From positions 62,001 through 126,000 of the IMG/VR virus record IMGVR_UViG_3300042562_002450: a stretch of DNA of 64,000 nucleotides; one strand, written 5' to 3'. The number at the start of each line of letters is the position of its first letter. The first letter of the stretch is position 1. The notes under the pieces are model-generated. The model did not search any database. It was not told the DNA's origin and worked only from the letters and a program-made list of their open reading frames with translations. A program made the position numbers and the translations under genes. This document shows positions 23,693 to 31,468 of the stretch, one piece after another. The stretch is from a virus.

Positions 23693-24144
23693 ATTGGAAA
23701 ATGAGATCTAAGATATATCACATGATGACTCCTGAGCCAGGAGACAATCTTGAGAAAGAAACCATTGTTGAAGAGTGGGACAAAAAAAGTATTATAAAAA
23801 GAGCAATCGAATATCCAACTTTTCAAACTAAAGAGTTATATTATCCAGCGAAGTCATATGCAATTGCTACATTGTATGCTATTCTTTTGACTGAAAATTT
23901 TGGTGGCGAACCTCTTGATTATTTAAAAGATCCAGAATTACTTGCAGGAAATGATCCATATTTCAAACCTTACGATAGCTCTAATAAAGATATTTATTCA
24001 ATAATTTGGAGCCATATTTTTCTAGCATTGGAAGATGGTTCAGAAAAAACTTCTGAAAATTTTAATAAATCTGTACAATATTTCTACGAGGAATTTTTAC
24101 TTGCTGAAAATACAAAAGTCTACTTGCCTCCTGACGAAAGATGA
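23689..24144 (+). CDS. hypothetical protein coupled to radical SAM A, 151 aa
   Basis: Its start codon overlaps the end of the radical SAM gene by 4 nt (ATGA), and its end overlaps the following oxygenase-like gene. The protein is acidic and mostly helical, with Trp/Tyr-rich segments (PTFQTKELYYPAKSYAIATLY). I see no metal site or known fold. The coupling suggests a partner or substrate-recognition protein for radical SAM A or for the oxygenase. Confidence 0.6.
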   Translation: MNWKMRSKIYHMMTPEPGDNLEKETIVEEWDKKSIIKRAIEYPTFQTKELYYPAKSYAIATLYAILLTENFGGEPLDYLKDPELLAGNDPYFKPYDSSNKDIYSIIWSHIFLALEDGSEKTSENFNKSVQYFYEEFLLAENTKVYLPPDER

Positions 24145-24634
24145 AATCAATAGTCTTATCTATGACTATGATCTATATCTATCTAAGAGCTTTTACATAA
24201 TCAATAAAGAACGGAAAGAATACAATGAAGATAATCATTCTCCAGATTTTATGTCTCATATACAAAAACTTGAAAAAGCATCCGGTGAAGGCTGCACTAT
24301 CATTGTTAAGAATATGGAAAGATATAACAGCCAAATACAAGAAACGGCAGAAGAGCTAGCACCAGGAACAGACGTTCATCTTTACTTAGTATTCGCTGAA
24401 GAAAGTGGAGATAGTTTTAATTGGCATAGAGATGATAAACCAGTTTGGATAAAAATGATCTATGGTGAGAAATTTTTTTCAATTAGATCAAGAGCAAAAG
24501 AAACTGTTTTCATAGATTCCTATAAAGTAAAAGAAAATGGATACTTATATATTGGATTAAGAGAGCATAGAGCTGAACCAATGGGACCATCTGCTATGTT
24601 AAGCTTTGGCTTGCCCAATCAAGAAGATCTCTAA
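24101..24634 (+). CDS. JmjC/cupin-like Fe(II) oxygenase, about 178 aa
   Basis: The core WHRDDKPVWIKMIYGEKFF has the HxD pair of the iron site. It is followed about 40 residues later by YLYIGLREHRAEPMGPSAMLSFG, where His of REHRAE would be the third ligand. This order and the strand pattern resemble JmjC and ROXA-type protein hydroxylases (cupin fold, 2-oxoglutarate). TTG 24101 has GAGGA 8 nt upstream and is preferred; an in-frame ATG at 24035 would overlap the preceding gene by 110 nt. The 3' end overlaps the convergent radical SAM gene by 41 nt. Confidence 0.62.
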   Translation: MLKIQKSTCLLTKDEINSLIYDYDLYLSKSFYIINKERKEYNEDNHSPDFMSHIQKLEKASGEGCTIIVKNMERYNSQIQETAEELAPGTDVHLYLVFAEESGDSFNWHRDDKPVWIKMIYGEKFFSIRSRAKETVFIDSYKVKENGYLYIGLREHRAEPMGPSAMLSFGLPNQEDL

Positions 24635-25532
24635 AACCACTACATGATTTTTCAATTGATTTAACATCGCGATAATGTTCTGTTAAGCATCGTCCCAAGT
24701 AAGGACATGCTGAACATATCGGATTTGATTTAACCTTAGTCTTTTCTAATCTAGCCCATAACAAGTATTCGTTAAAGCTATCCATCTCAAAAAAGTACTC
24801 ATTTTGTTCCAGATCAAACTCGAGAACGCCAAACTTTCCATTGGGAGTAATATAAACATGGCTATCACTATAAGCAGAATATAAACCACTGAGACTATCC
24901 TTGATCCTGTTTTTATTTATAAATGTAAAGTTTTTACGAATAGGAGAGATTAACCATTGCTTAACAAATTCTTCATACTCCTTATCAGTTACAGGTAAGG
25001 TATTTGCTTGGTTAGATGAGTATGGCTTTATCTCAACTGAAACTACATTTTGATATGTATTAAGTATACCGATCATCCTGTTAATGTCTAATTTCAACAA
25101 GTTAGGTGATGCCAACATTAGTATGGCAATTGGTTTCGATATCTTAGCCATGTTACTAAGTACCAACTCATGCTTCTCTCTGGCTTCAAAATCTAAGCTA
25201 ACAGAAAGATCTACATAGTCATGTAAGAAATATGAATTTATTTTAGAAAGATTTGTGATAACACTTATGCTTGGTTTCGAATAAACATTTAAAATTTCAT
25301 CTAATTTTTCCAAATAAGTAGGAGAAAGCAATCCTACTTCTCCACCATACAGATCTACGTGCTCTATGTAATAGCCATGGCTTCTTATCTCTTCAACCAT
25401 TGCAACAAGCCTTGATGGATCTAGTTTCTTTTGATCAGCTAATTGTTCTGGTCTAAGATAACAAAACTCACATCTAAAGTTACAAAGATATGTTGGATTT
25501 AAAGATATTGTTAATGGCTTAGCAGAGTCCAT
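24594..25532 (-). CDS. radical SAM enzyme B, 312 aa
   Basis: CNFRCEFC at 17-24 is the CxxxCxxC cluster motif and DLYGGEVGLL near residue 60 is the GGE SAM-binding element. A short Cys-rich C-terminus (ICSACPYLGRC, then SCSGF) suggests an auxiliary Fe-S cluster. The protein is smaller than A, C and D and has a distinct substrate region. It is the second gene of a two-gene - strand operon, overlapping radical SAM C by 14 nt, so the two are probably made in fixed ratio. Confidence 0.85.
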   Translation of the reverse strand: MDSAKPLTISLNPTYLCNFRCEFCYLRPEQLADQKKLDPSRLVAMVEEIRSHGYYIEHVDLYGGEVGLLSPTYLEKLDEILNVYSKPSISVITNLSKINSYFLHDYVDLSVSLDFEAREKHELVLSNMAKISKPIAILMLASPNLLKLDINRMIGILNTYQNVVSVEIKPYSSNQANTLPVTDKEYEEFVKQWLISPIRKNFTFINKNRIKDSLSGLYSAYSDSHVYITPNGKFGVLEFDLEQNEYFFEMDSFNEYLLWARLEKTKVKSNPICSACPYLGRCLTEHYRDVKSIEKSCSGFRDLLDWASQSLT

Positions 25533-26538
25533 GTTCTATTGCTCTCTTTCTAAACTCTTTCATTTTGACACAGCTTTCTTCGACAAGATTGTGCCTCTTT
25601 AGATCTTGAACTGTTTTATAGCATCCATTACATATAATAAAGTTTGGACAAGAAAGACATTCTTCTTTTTGATACTGAATGTTATGATCTGACTGTAGTG
25701 GCTTAAAGAATTCTCCAGCCATCTCTTTTTCAAAATCAATAGGATATTCCTGATCATCTCCCAATGATCCACATGATCCATACTCATATCCACTTTCGGA
25801 AACAGGCTGCAGATTTCTTATTCCCTCATCGCATTTTCTATTCTGAGGACATGTTGTAAATTCAGAGCCTTTGAGTCTCATAAGCATTTGTTTGGTAGAG
25901 TATTCCCATTCAGATAATCCAGCCTCGTATACGTTCATGTATATCTCATACATGTAACCAATAGGGAAAGGTCTCCCTTCTCTACCTGATGCCATTGCAT
26001 AATTCATCTTGCATTCAGCGCCGATATGTTTCGCAAGCCTTACATTGTTTAGTGCAAGATGCTTGTTATCTTCCGTAATTACAGAAATGAAATGTGGAAC
26101 ATATCCAAAGTCACCTTTGAATTTGTCTATAACTTTTAAAAATATTTCCTCAGTAAAGACTTGTCCTGGTCGTATTTGTCGGCTATCGCCATAATGAAAT
26201 GAAGTACATATTTGAACCTGAGATTGACTAAAAAGTTCTCTCCATTTGTCTGGATGAAGCCAATAGTCCCATAAGTTAGTAGTAAAACTGATGACACAAT
26301 CTGTCATCTTTCTTTCTTCTAGCATCTTAATTATTTGCCAGTAATACTCAGGAGATACCATAAGAGGATCTCCTCCATTTACTATTATTGTTTTAGTTTC
26401 TGGGAATCTATCAAGAAATTGACGGACCTTGTCTATATCAAGATCATCGATCGGTTTATTAGATTTTGCAATCTCTGTTGAGCTACAGAACGTACATGAG
26501 AAATTACACCTTTGCGTTGGCTTAATGATGAGATCCAT
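25519..26538 (-). CDS. radical SAM/SPASM enzyme C, 339 aa
   Basis: CNFSCTFC at residues 11-18 binds the radical SAM cluster and NGGDPLM near 55-61 replaces GGEP with GGDP. The C-terminal third has several paired Cys (CPQNRKC, YGSCGS, ECLSCPNFIICNGC, ESCVKM), fitting a SPASM-type domain with auxiliary clusters. The gene starts at ATG 26538 with AGGAAAG upstream. It is transcribed away from the twin Cys-tail genes from a shared divergent control region. Confidence 0.87.
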   Translation of the reverse strand: MDLIIKPTQRCNFSCTFCSSTEIAKSNKPIDDLDIDKVRQFLDRFPETKTIIVNGGDPLMVSPEYYWQIIKMLEERKMTDCVISFTTNLWDYWLHPDKWRELFSQSQVQICTSFHYGDSRQIRPGQVFTEEIFLKVIDKFKGDFGYVPHFISVITEDNKHLALNNVRLAKHIGAECKMNYAMASGREGRPFPIGYMYEIYMNVYEAGLSEWEYSTKQMLMRLKGSEFTTCPQNRKCDEGIRNLQPVSESGYEYGSCGSLGDDQEYPIDFEKEMAGEFFKPLQSDHNIQYQKEECLSCPNFIICNGCYKTVQDLKRHNLVEESCVKMKEFRKRAIEHGLC

Positions 26539-26547
26539 GCTTTCCTA

Positions 26548-26576
26548 TTGTATTAAATTTTTAATTAATATATAAT
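26548..26576 (+). promoter_or_regulatory. sigma70-like promoter of the Cys-tail/radical SAM D operon
   Basis: TTGTAT (26548-26553), 17 nt, TATAAT (26571-26576), with the start expected near 26583. It drives the gene at 26631 (AAAGG site upstream) and probably the whole run to 31468, where gaps are at most 14 nt. Confidence 0.6.
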
Positions 26577-26581
26577 AACTT

Positions 26582-26610
26582 ATCATAGTATAGTTTACAC
26601 TAACTTTAAA
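26582..26610 (-). promoter_or_regulatory. divergent promoter for radical SAM C/B
   Basis: Read on the - strand: TTTAAA (26610-26605), 17 nt, TATGAT (26587-26582). It faces the radical SAM C gene and overlaps the predicted transcription start region of the + strand promoter, so the two promoters could interfere or be co-regulated. Confidence 0.45.
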
Positions 26611-26630
26611 GTGATTTTAAAGGCAACCAG

Positions 26631-27365
26631 ATGGCAATAGTAAAAGATGAAGGTATCACAAGAGAAGATATCATCAATAAATTTAACTTGAGAGTAAGAG
26701 ACTGGGTAGCTTCAAATGTTACTCTACTTGGAAATAGAACTTATACAGCAAGTCATTCTGTATGGAATGGAACTCCAGGTTGGAAAAATGGTGGTGACAC
26801 TTCAGGTCCTGCGTACAGAGTGACTAGAACATTAAACTCGACAGCAGCAGCACTTGCTCTTAATTCAACAAATGCTGGTGGTGCAACAGACTCAATATTG
26901 AATACAGACCGTATACTTTCTGAAGTAATGCTTACTAGTGATTTTACTCCTGACGTAGGTGCAGCAAATAGCACTGGGCATGTAATTAAAATATTAAGAG
27001 ACATGATGGCTTCATACTCAAGAGTTCACCAGATTCGTATTCAGAATATAGGAAATCTTACATTCTCAATTTCTGGAGTAGCAGGAACTATGCTGTCTGA
27101 TACTGGAGTTGCAATTGGAACGACAACCAGACCAACAGCTATTGCTTTGATGAATACAGATATGGATTTATATATAAATACTAATAATTTAAAAGCTGGT
27201 GGCACTCTTGATGCAGATAAGTTCAACAACTTTCTTGAAACATGTAGATCTATATGGCTTAATCGCTGTGTAAACTCAGGAGTGCTAGAAACATTTAACT
27301 TTAGCTATTGCCACTCATCATGTCATTCAAATGTTACTTGTTATAACTCAAGAGGCCGAAGGTAA
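26631..27365 (+). CDS. Cys-tail protein 1, candidate modified precursor/tail protein, 244 aa
   Basis: The N-terminal ITREDIINKFNLRVRDWVASN, an internal segment around IKILRDMMASY, and FLETCRSIW near the end are shared with the next gene. The last 18 residues are CHSSCHSNVTCYNSRGRR. The tail has three Cys, two His and several Ser/Thr/Asn/Tyr, a basic end and little else, unlike the Gly/Asn/Thr-rich body. A long leader-like domain plus a conserved residue-rich tail, next to radical SAM and 2OG enzymes, suggests a post-translationally modified substrate. The body could equally be a virion domain. This role is inference; no family is recognised. Confidence 0.75.
   Translation: MAIVKDEGITREDIINKFNLRVRDWVASNVTLLGNRTYTASHSVWNGTPGWKNGGDTSGPAYRVTRTLNSTAAALALNSTNAGGATDSILNTDRILSEVMLTSDFTPDVGAANSTGHVIKILRDMMASYSRVHQIRIQNIGNLTFSISGVAGTMLSDTGVAIGTTTRPTAIALMNTDMDLYINTNNLKAGGTLDADKFNNFLETCRSIWLNRCVNSGVLETFNFSYCHSSCHSNVTCYNSRGRR
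27288..27365 (+). other. conserved C-terminal tail coding segment, copy 1
   Basis: The 25 codons from GAA 27288 encode ETFN, then a Phe, then the SYCHSS and SNVTCYNSRGRR parts of the shared tail. Compared with copy 2, ten codons differ silently and one changes Phe to Tyr. Selection is therefore on the peptide, not on the DNA. Confidence 0.8.
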
Positions 27366-27369
27366 AGTT

Positions 27370-27987
27370 ATGTCTATTATTTTAAATAATACAATTACTA
27401 GAGAAAATATTATTGCAAAATTTAATGAAAGAGTTAGAGACTGGGTAGTCTCTAATACTAACTTCTTAAATGCGACTCCAGTATGGAATCAAACTGTTGG
27501 TTACATAACAGCAAACAGCTCAGCTTTTGGTGGAGGTATTAACCGGATAACAGAAGTTTCGGCTACTCCAGTTTCTATTCAGGTCACAGATTTAATATCT
27601 AACATCGGTGCTGATAATTCAGCTGCAGGAAAAATCGTAAAAGTATTAAAAGATTTCTTAATCTTATATGCAAATAATCATAGAATAACATTAAACAATA
27701 CTGGGAATCTTGCTCCAGCAAATTATGTTGGAGTCGCAAGACTTAATGGAACGCCACTTGCAACACAAACTGCAATAGGAACTGATGTTGACGCTGCAGC
27801 AATTGCAAGTAATGTTTCTAATGGTCAACTTATAACTGCATTAAATCTTAATAGTTTTATTGAGTCATGTAGAACAATTTGGACTAATAGAGCATTCACT
27901 CCAAGCTTAGAAACATTTAATTATAGTTATTGTCATTCATCGTGCCACTCAAATGTTACTTGTTACAATTCAAGAGGTCGAAGGTAA
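27370..27987 (+). CDS. Cys-tail protein 2, paralogue of protein 1, 205 aa
   Basis: The preferred start is ATG 27370, behind GAAGG, which falls in the last codons and stop of the preceding gene. An earlier ATG at 27331 would read over the preceding tail. It shares with protein 1 the N-terminal ITRENIIAKFNERVRDWV, IESCRTIW and the same last 18 residues CHSSCHSNVTCYNSRGRR. The middle is shorter and strongly diverged. The two genes are clearly duplicates kept together, with the tail the most constrained part. Confidence 0.78.
   Translation: MSIILNNTITRENIIAKFNERVRDWVVSNTNFLNATPVWNQTVGYITANSSAFGGGINRITEVSATPVSIQVTDLISNIGADNSAAGKIVKVLKDFLILYANNHRITLNNTGNLAPANYVGVARLNGTPLATQTAIGTDVDAAAIASNVSNGQLITALNLNSFIESCRTIWTNRAFTPSLETFNYSYCHSSCHSNVTCYNSRGRR
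27910..27987 (+). other. conserved C-terminal tail coding segment, copy 2
   Basis: The 25 codons from GAA 27910 encode the same tail as copy 1, with Tyr in place of Phe at the fifth position. The final codons CGAAGG-TAA also provide a ribosome binding site for the following gene, as in copy 1. Confidence 0.8.
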
Positions 27988-27995
27988 GGTTATCT

Positions 27996-29132
27996 ATGGA
28001 GAAAACCTTAATAAACAAAGATGGCCCAAAGAGTATTAATGATTTCTTGAAGATCAAAGAGTCATATAAAACAAAAGACTCAATGCTTCTCTCTATATTT
28101 AAAGAGAAGACTCCACCTTATACTGAGATTGAAATTTCTTTCTTTGAACTATGCAATCTACATTGTCGTTTTTGCTGGCAAGATAATTATAATCCCACTG
28201 GAATTAATTCAATTAAAGAAAAAGCAGAAATTGTAATCGACTATCTAGATAAGCAAAAGGAAAGGCTACAGCCAAATATTCAAGTACACATGCTTGGTGG
28301 TGAGCTCTTTGAAGATAGCAATGATTACTATGATCAGTATTATTCTTTTATTAGTTCTATTTCTGAATATGTAAAAGCTAAAATGCCTGAAAAACATTTA
28401 CGCTTTGTCTTTTTAACTAATATGAATTTTCAAAAAGATGAGACCAAAATGAAGCTGGAGCATTTCCTCTTAAAGCTTCAACTTAAAGAAATTAAGTTTA
28501 TTCTAACTACATCTTGGGATCCAACAGGTCGCCCACTCAAAGGTGATATTGAGACTCAGTTCCATAAGAACATTACTTACTTTAAGGAGTATCTAAGTGA
28601 GGTAACTTTCGTATTAACGAAATCAACAATAAACCGACTTTTACAAGATAAAAATGATTACCTTGATCTATTAGTAAATCAAGGCTTTAACATCGATTAT
28701 GATTACTATATGCCCACAACCTGGGTTGATCAAATGATGCCTAGTGATAGAGATCTGCTTAATGCCTTTAGGTATCTAATTTATAAATATCCAAATATCC
28801 GTAAGTTAAAAGCATGGACAAGCAAGGAACCTGGAGAAGGAACTATCAGTTGTGCTAGCCTTAATAAGATAACAATACTACCAGATGGTACTATTACTAA
28901 CTGTAGACATCTTAAATATGATCAAAAAGATTTTGAAAGCAAGGTGCAAAATGAATCAAATAGTGATATGATTCTAACCTATCTATCAAAGCGCGAGTGT
29001 TTAAACTGCCCTTACTTTAAGGAGTGTCCTCTAAGTTGTTTCCTTATGGCTGATCATAAGAAATTTAATGGAAACTTAGAGCTTTCTGAGTGTCTTTATA
29101 GTATCCTTTTTAAGGAAAAATATAAGAGGTAA
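27996..29132 (+). CDS. radical SAM/SPASM-like enzyme D, 378 aa
   Basis: CNLHCRFC at 53-60 is the CxxxCxxC motif, set after an N-terminal extension of about 45 residues that could bind a substrate. HMLGGELF supplies the GGE element. The C-terminus has LPDGTITNCRHL and CLNCPYFKECPLSCF, with one more Cys, as in SPASM or twitch domains. ATG 27996 is 8 nt after Cys-tail protein 2, with AAGG upstream, so this enzyme is the one most directly linked to the twin proteins. The earlier ATG 27930 lies inside the preceding gene. Confidence 0.87.
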   Translation: MEKTLINKDGPKSINDFLKIKESYKTKDSMLLSIFKEKTPPYTEIEISFFELCNLHCRFCWQDNYNPTGINSIKEKAEIVIDYLDKQKERLQPNIQVHMLGGELFEDSNDYYDQYYSFISSISEYVKAKMPEKHLRFVFLTNMNFQKDETKMKLEHFLLKLQLKEIKFILTTSWDPTGRPLKGDIETQFHKNITYFKEYLSEVTFVLTKSTINRLLQDKNDYLDLLVNQGFNIDYDYYMPTTWVDQMMPSDRDLLNAFRYLIYKYPNIRKLKAWTSKEPGEGTISCASLNKITILPDGTITNCRHLKYDQKDFESKVQNESNSDMILTYLSKRECLNCPYFKECPLSCFLMADHKKFNGNLELSECLYSILFKEKYKR

Positions 29133-29134
29133 AT

Positions 29135-29866
29135 ATGAATACTAAAACTTTAATTAAAACATTGCCTTTATCAACTGATGATTTGATTTCTCTTTTTGAT
29201 AATCCAGGCCAGATCTTAGATATTGATTATTCTAAATCATCTTTAAAGGATGATGCATTTTTTGCATATGTTTCTAATGTTAAGATTCAATGTCGTCTTC
29301 ATGGTTATGAGGATCTCTCCTATAATGAAAAAGAAAGATTATTAAATTCATTTATTAATTCAAAATATACAATGGAAATTGAAAATCTAAAAGAAACTAT
29401 TGTTGGTATTCTACTTAATGCAGATCCTAAAAGTATTTCTTTTTTCAAAGAAGATGAAATTGAAAAATACAAAGTAGAAAATAGAGATAGATTAAATCAG
29501 CTAGTTCAATTTTTTAATTCAATGCTAATAATGATTCCATCTATATCTAGTGATTTTAAGAAACTCTTTATAGACACAGGGATAGAGGATGGCTCAATAG
29601 CAGAGATTGATGGAACTGATTTTATAACTCCAAATATTTATAACTTAACTTTTTATCCAGGTTTTATTGATCTCTTTATTGGCAATCAAGAAGAAGAACA
29701 TTCTTTAGTCTTTTACAAAGGTGTTATCGATAGCTACCAATATAAAAATAAAAGCTTTTTCTCTCTTCTTACTGATAATGAAACAGCACCAAATCTAATT
29801 ACAATTTTTAATTATTTCTTTATTGAAAATGAAGAAAGTGAAAAAGAACTAAAAGAAGCCATCTAA
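29135..29866 (+). CDS. hypothetical protein in the radical SAM D operon, 243 aa
   Basis: It begins 2 nt after radical SAM D, with AAGAGG in the end of that gene as ribosome binding site. The sequence is acidic and mixed alpha/beta (LSTDDLISLFDNPGQILDID near the start, YNLTFYPGFIDLFIGNQEEE later) and ends in a very acidic helix. I recognise no domain. Operon position suggests a structural, recognition or assembly partner of the Cys-tail proteins. Confidence 0.65.
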   Translation: MNTKTLIKTLPLSTDDLISLFDNPGQILDIDYSKSSLKDDAFFAYVSNVKIQCRLHGYEDLSYNEKERLLNSFINSKYTMEIENLKETIVGILLNADPKSISFFKEDEIEKYKVENRDRLNQLVQFFNSMLIMIPSISSDFKKLFIDTGIEDGSIAEIDGTDFITPNIYNLTFYPGFIDLFIGNQEEEHSLVFYKGVIDSYQYKNKSFFSLLTDNETAPNLITIFNYFFIENEESEKELKEAI

Positions 29867-29880
29867 CAAAGGTAAAAAAT

Positions 29881-31011
29881 ATGATCCACTTCCTAGGTAA
29901 AGTATTCCTTGAATATACTGAAACCAAACCACAACTTGACCATATGACTGTAAAGCCATCTCAATATATAAGAATTGTAGATAGAGGGCTTGCTAACATT
30001 ATGGATAGTTACTCAATCAATAAGCACATTGCAAACTTTAAAGATGTAGAAGAATGTCTTGAGAAATTCGTAACATTTGATAATTTTATTTCTTTCCTTA
30101 ATGAGAAAGAAAAAGAAGAAAGAGTTATTATTTACTGTGATGAAGTCTCTATGCCAAAACTTCTTTGTAGTCTTTGGAAGAGTATCTTCCCTGGCATAAC
30201 TAAAGAAATTGCATATAGTTTTTATGTCTCATATAAAGACAATGAATACTTCAGAAGAGATGACAGAAATGAGTATATTGAGATAGATATTAATAGTGCT
30301 AAAATAGAAAAGACAGCATTCCTTACTCGTTACTGGGACTTAGATAGAGAACTTTTTTATTCTTATTTTGATAATGCAGAATCTTTTAGTCTTGAGAATA
30401 AAGAAACAGCAATTGGCCTTGAGTTTGCCTTCACCAAGTTATTGCTAGACAATGAAAGATTTAAGCCTGTTTTTTCTGAGAAGTTAGAATATCTATATAA
30501 AAAGAATATCTCTAAAGAAATCATTTTCATGATCTCAACTATAAGAGAACATTGTCTTATTCTTCTAAGAAAAAAAGGAATAATGAATGAGATCATGCTT
30601 AATGACACATCGGTAATCGACTATCTTAAAGGACAGGAAAGATATAATATTCTTTTTGATGGGAACGTTAAGCATGCACCAGAGACCTATGATTATCTTA
30701 GATCTAAAGGAAACATTTTAAAACTTATTTCAGATCTTACATTTGACTGTTCAGTTATCCACAAAGAGATAAATCCAAGTTTTGTTTCTTTTGAAGAATT
30801 TAAACAAGAAAATCCAATTTGTTCATATATTCTTGAACAAAAGAAAGAACCTATTCTTGAAGACTTAATGGATGCTAATATTCTTAAGTTCTCTAATTAT
30901 CATTTCATTAGAAGTTATGTACAAACTGGTATTTTTAATTACTTTCTTCTTCAGTCTATTTGCATTACAAATGAAGCCAACCCTTCAGCACTAGATGCTC
31001 TTAAAGTCTAA
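29881..31011 (+). CDS. hypothetical protein in the radical SAM D operon, 376 aa
   Basis: ATG 29881 follows AAAGG. The N-terminal 130 residues include FVTFDNFISFLNEKEKEERVIIYCDEVSMP, a beta-strand/acidic pattern, and the rest is largely helical. No cluster, iron or nucleotide motif is visible. The 3' end overlaps the next gene by 17 nt, so translation is probably coupled. It could be a large scaffold or substrate-binding protein. The function is unknown. Confidence 0.65.
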   Translation: MIHFLGKVFLEYTETKPQLDHMTVKPSQYIRIVDRGLANIMDSYSINKHIANFKDVEECLEKFVTFDNFISFLNEKEKEERVIIYCDEVSMPKLLCSLWKSIFPGITKEIAYSFYVSYKDNEYFRRDDRNEYIEIDINSAKIEKTAFLTRYWDLDRELFYSYFDNAESFSLENKETAIGLEFAFTKLLLDNERFKPVFSEKLEYLYKKNISKEIIFMISTIREHCLILLRKKGIMNEIMLNDTSVIDYLKGQERYNILFDGNVKHAPETYDYLRSKGNILKLISDLTFDCSVIHKEINPSFVSFEEFKQENPICSYILEQKKEPILEDLMDANILKFSNYHFIRSYVQTGIFNYFLLQSICITNEANPSALDALKV

Positions 31012-31468
31012 TCAGCTACTTAATAGAATCAATAAGGAAGGATTTGTATTTGCAGAATACGATCCTTCTTTAATACAATATCTTCAATCTCATGAAGATA
31101 GAATTCTTATTCTAAAAGAATGGATTAAAGAGATAATAGATATAGAAGGTGAAACTCTGTATGCAGACTGGGAAGCTCTAGATAAAGACCAATCCATCAA
31201 GCTCCATTATCATGTTATCCCTGGATCTTTTCAAGCAGTAACATGGGTTCCTGAAAATAACTTTGAAGGTAGAGAATTCCTATACGGCATAAAGGATGAA
31301 ATCTTAAAGGTAAAGCCCAGACTGGGTCTTATTTGTTTCTTTAAACCAAATGATGAAAACTATATACATGGAGTGGCTCCACTACTTAGCGACACTAAGG
31401 TCTATAGCTATGGCTTTACTAGTTCAGTTTTGGATATTTCTCAAACAGAAAATGATATTTACGTATGA
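30995..31468 (+). CDS. 2OG-oxygenase-like protein with altered iron site (HxH), 157 aa
   Basis: The C-terminal half aligns well by eye with the oxygenase at 33743-34327 (EGREFLYG / VGRDLHIV; KVKPRLGLICFF / KVRPIPGLLCFI; ENYIHGV / ENTYHGV). The iron pair HTD of that protein is HYH here (His71, His73), with the distal His125 kept. Loss of the acid is seen in some 2OG halogenases, which have Ala or Gly at that position, and in inactive members. His is unusual and could still bind metal. It is the last gene of the + strand run and overlaps the convergent oxygenase by 10 nt. Confidence 0.6.
   Translation: MLLKSNQLLNRINKEGFVFAEYDPSLIQYLQSHEDRILILKEWIKEIIDIEGETLYADWEALDKDQSIKLHYHVIPGSFQAVTWVPENNFEGREFLYGIKDEILKVKPRLGLICFFKPNDENYIHGVAPLLSDTKVYSYGFTSSVLDISQTENDIYV

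Noticed and set aside
24035-24100. Upstream start (ATG 24035) for the cupin-like gene
   Set aside because: It would overlap the preceding gene by 110 nt and has no ribosome binding site, whereas TTG 24101 has GAGGA at proper distance.
27288-27987. Assignment of the Cys-tail proteins to the known His-Xaa-Ser (Hxs) peptide system
   Set aside because: The tail contains HSS and HSN, but not the repeated HxS array, and I cannot confirm that the radical SAM enzymes belong to the HxsB/HxsC families.
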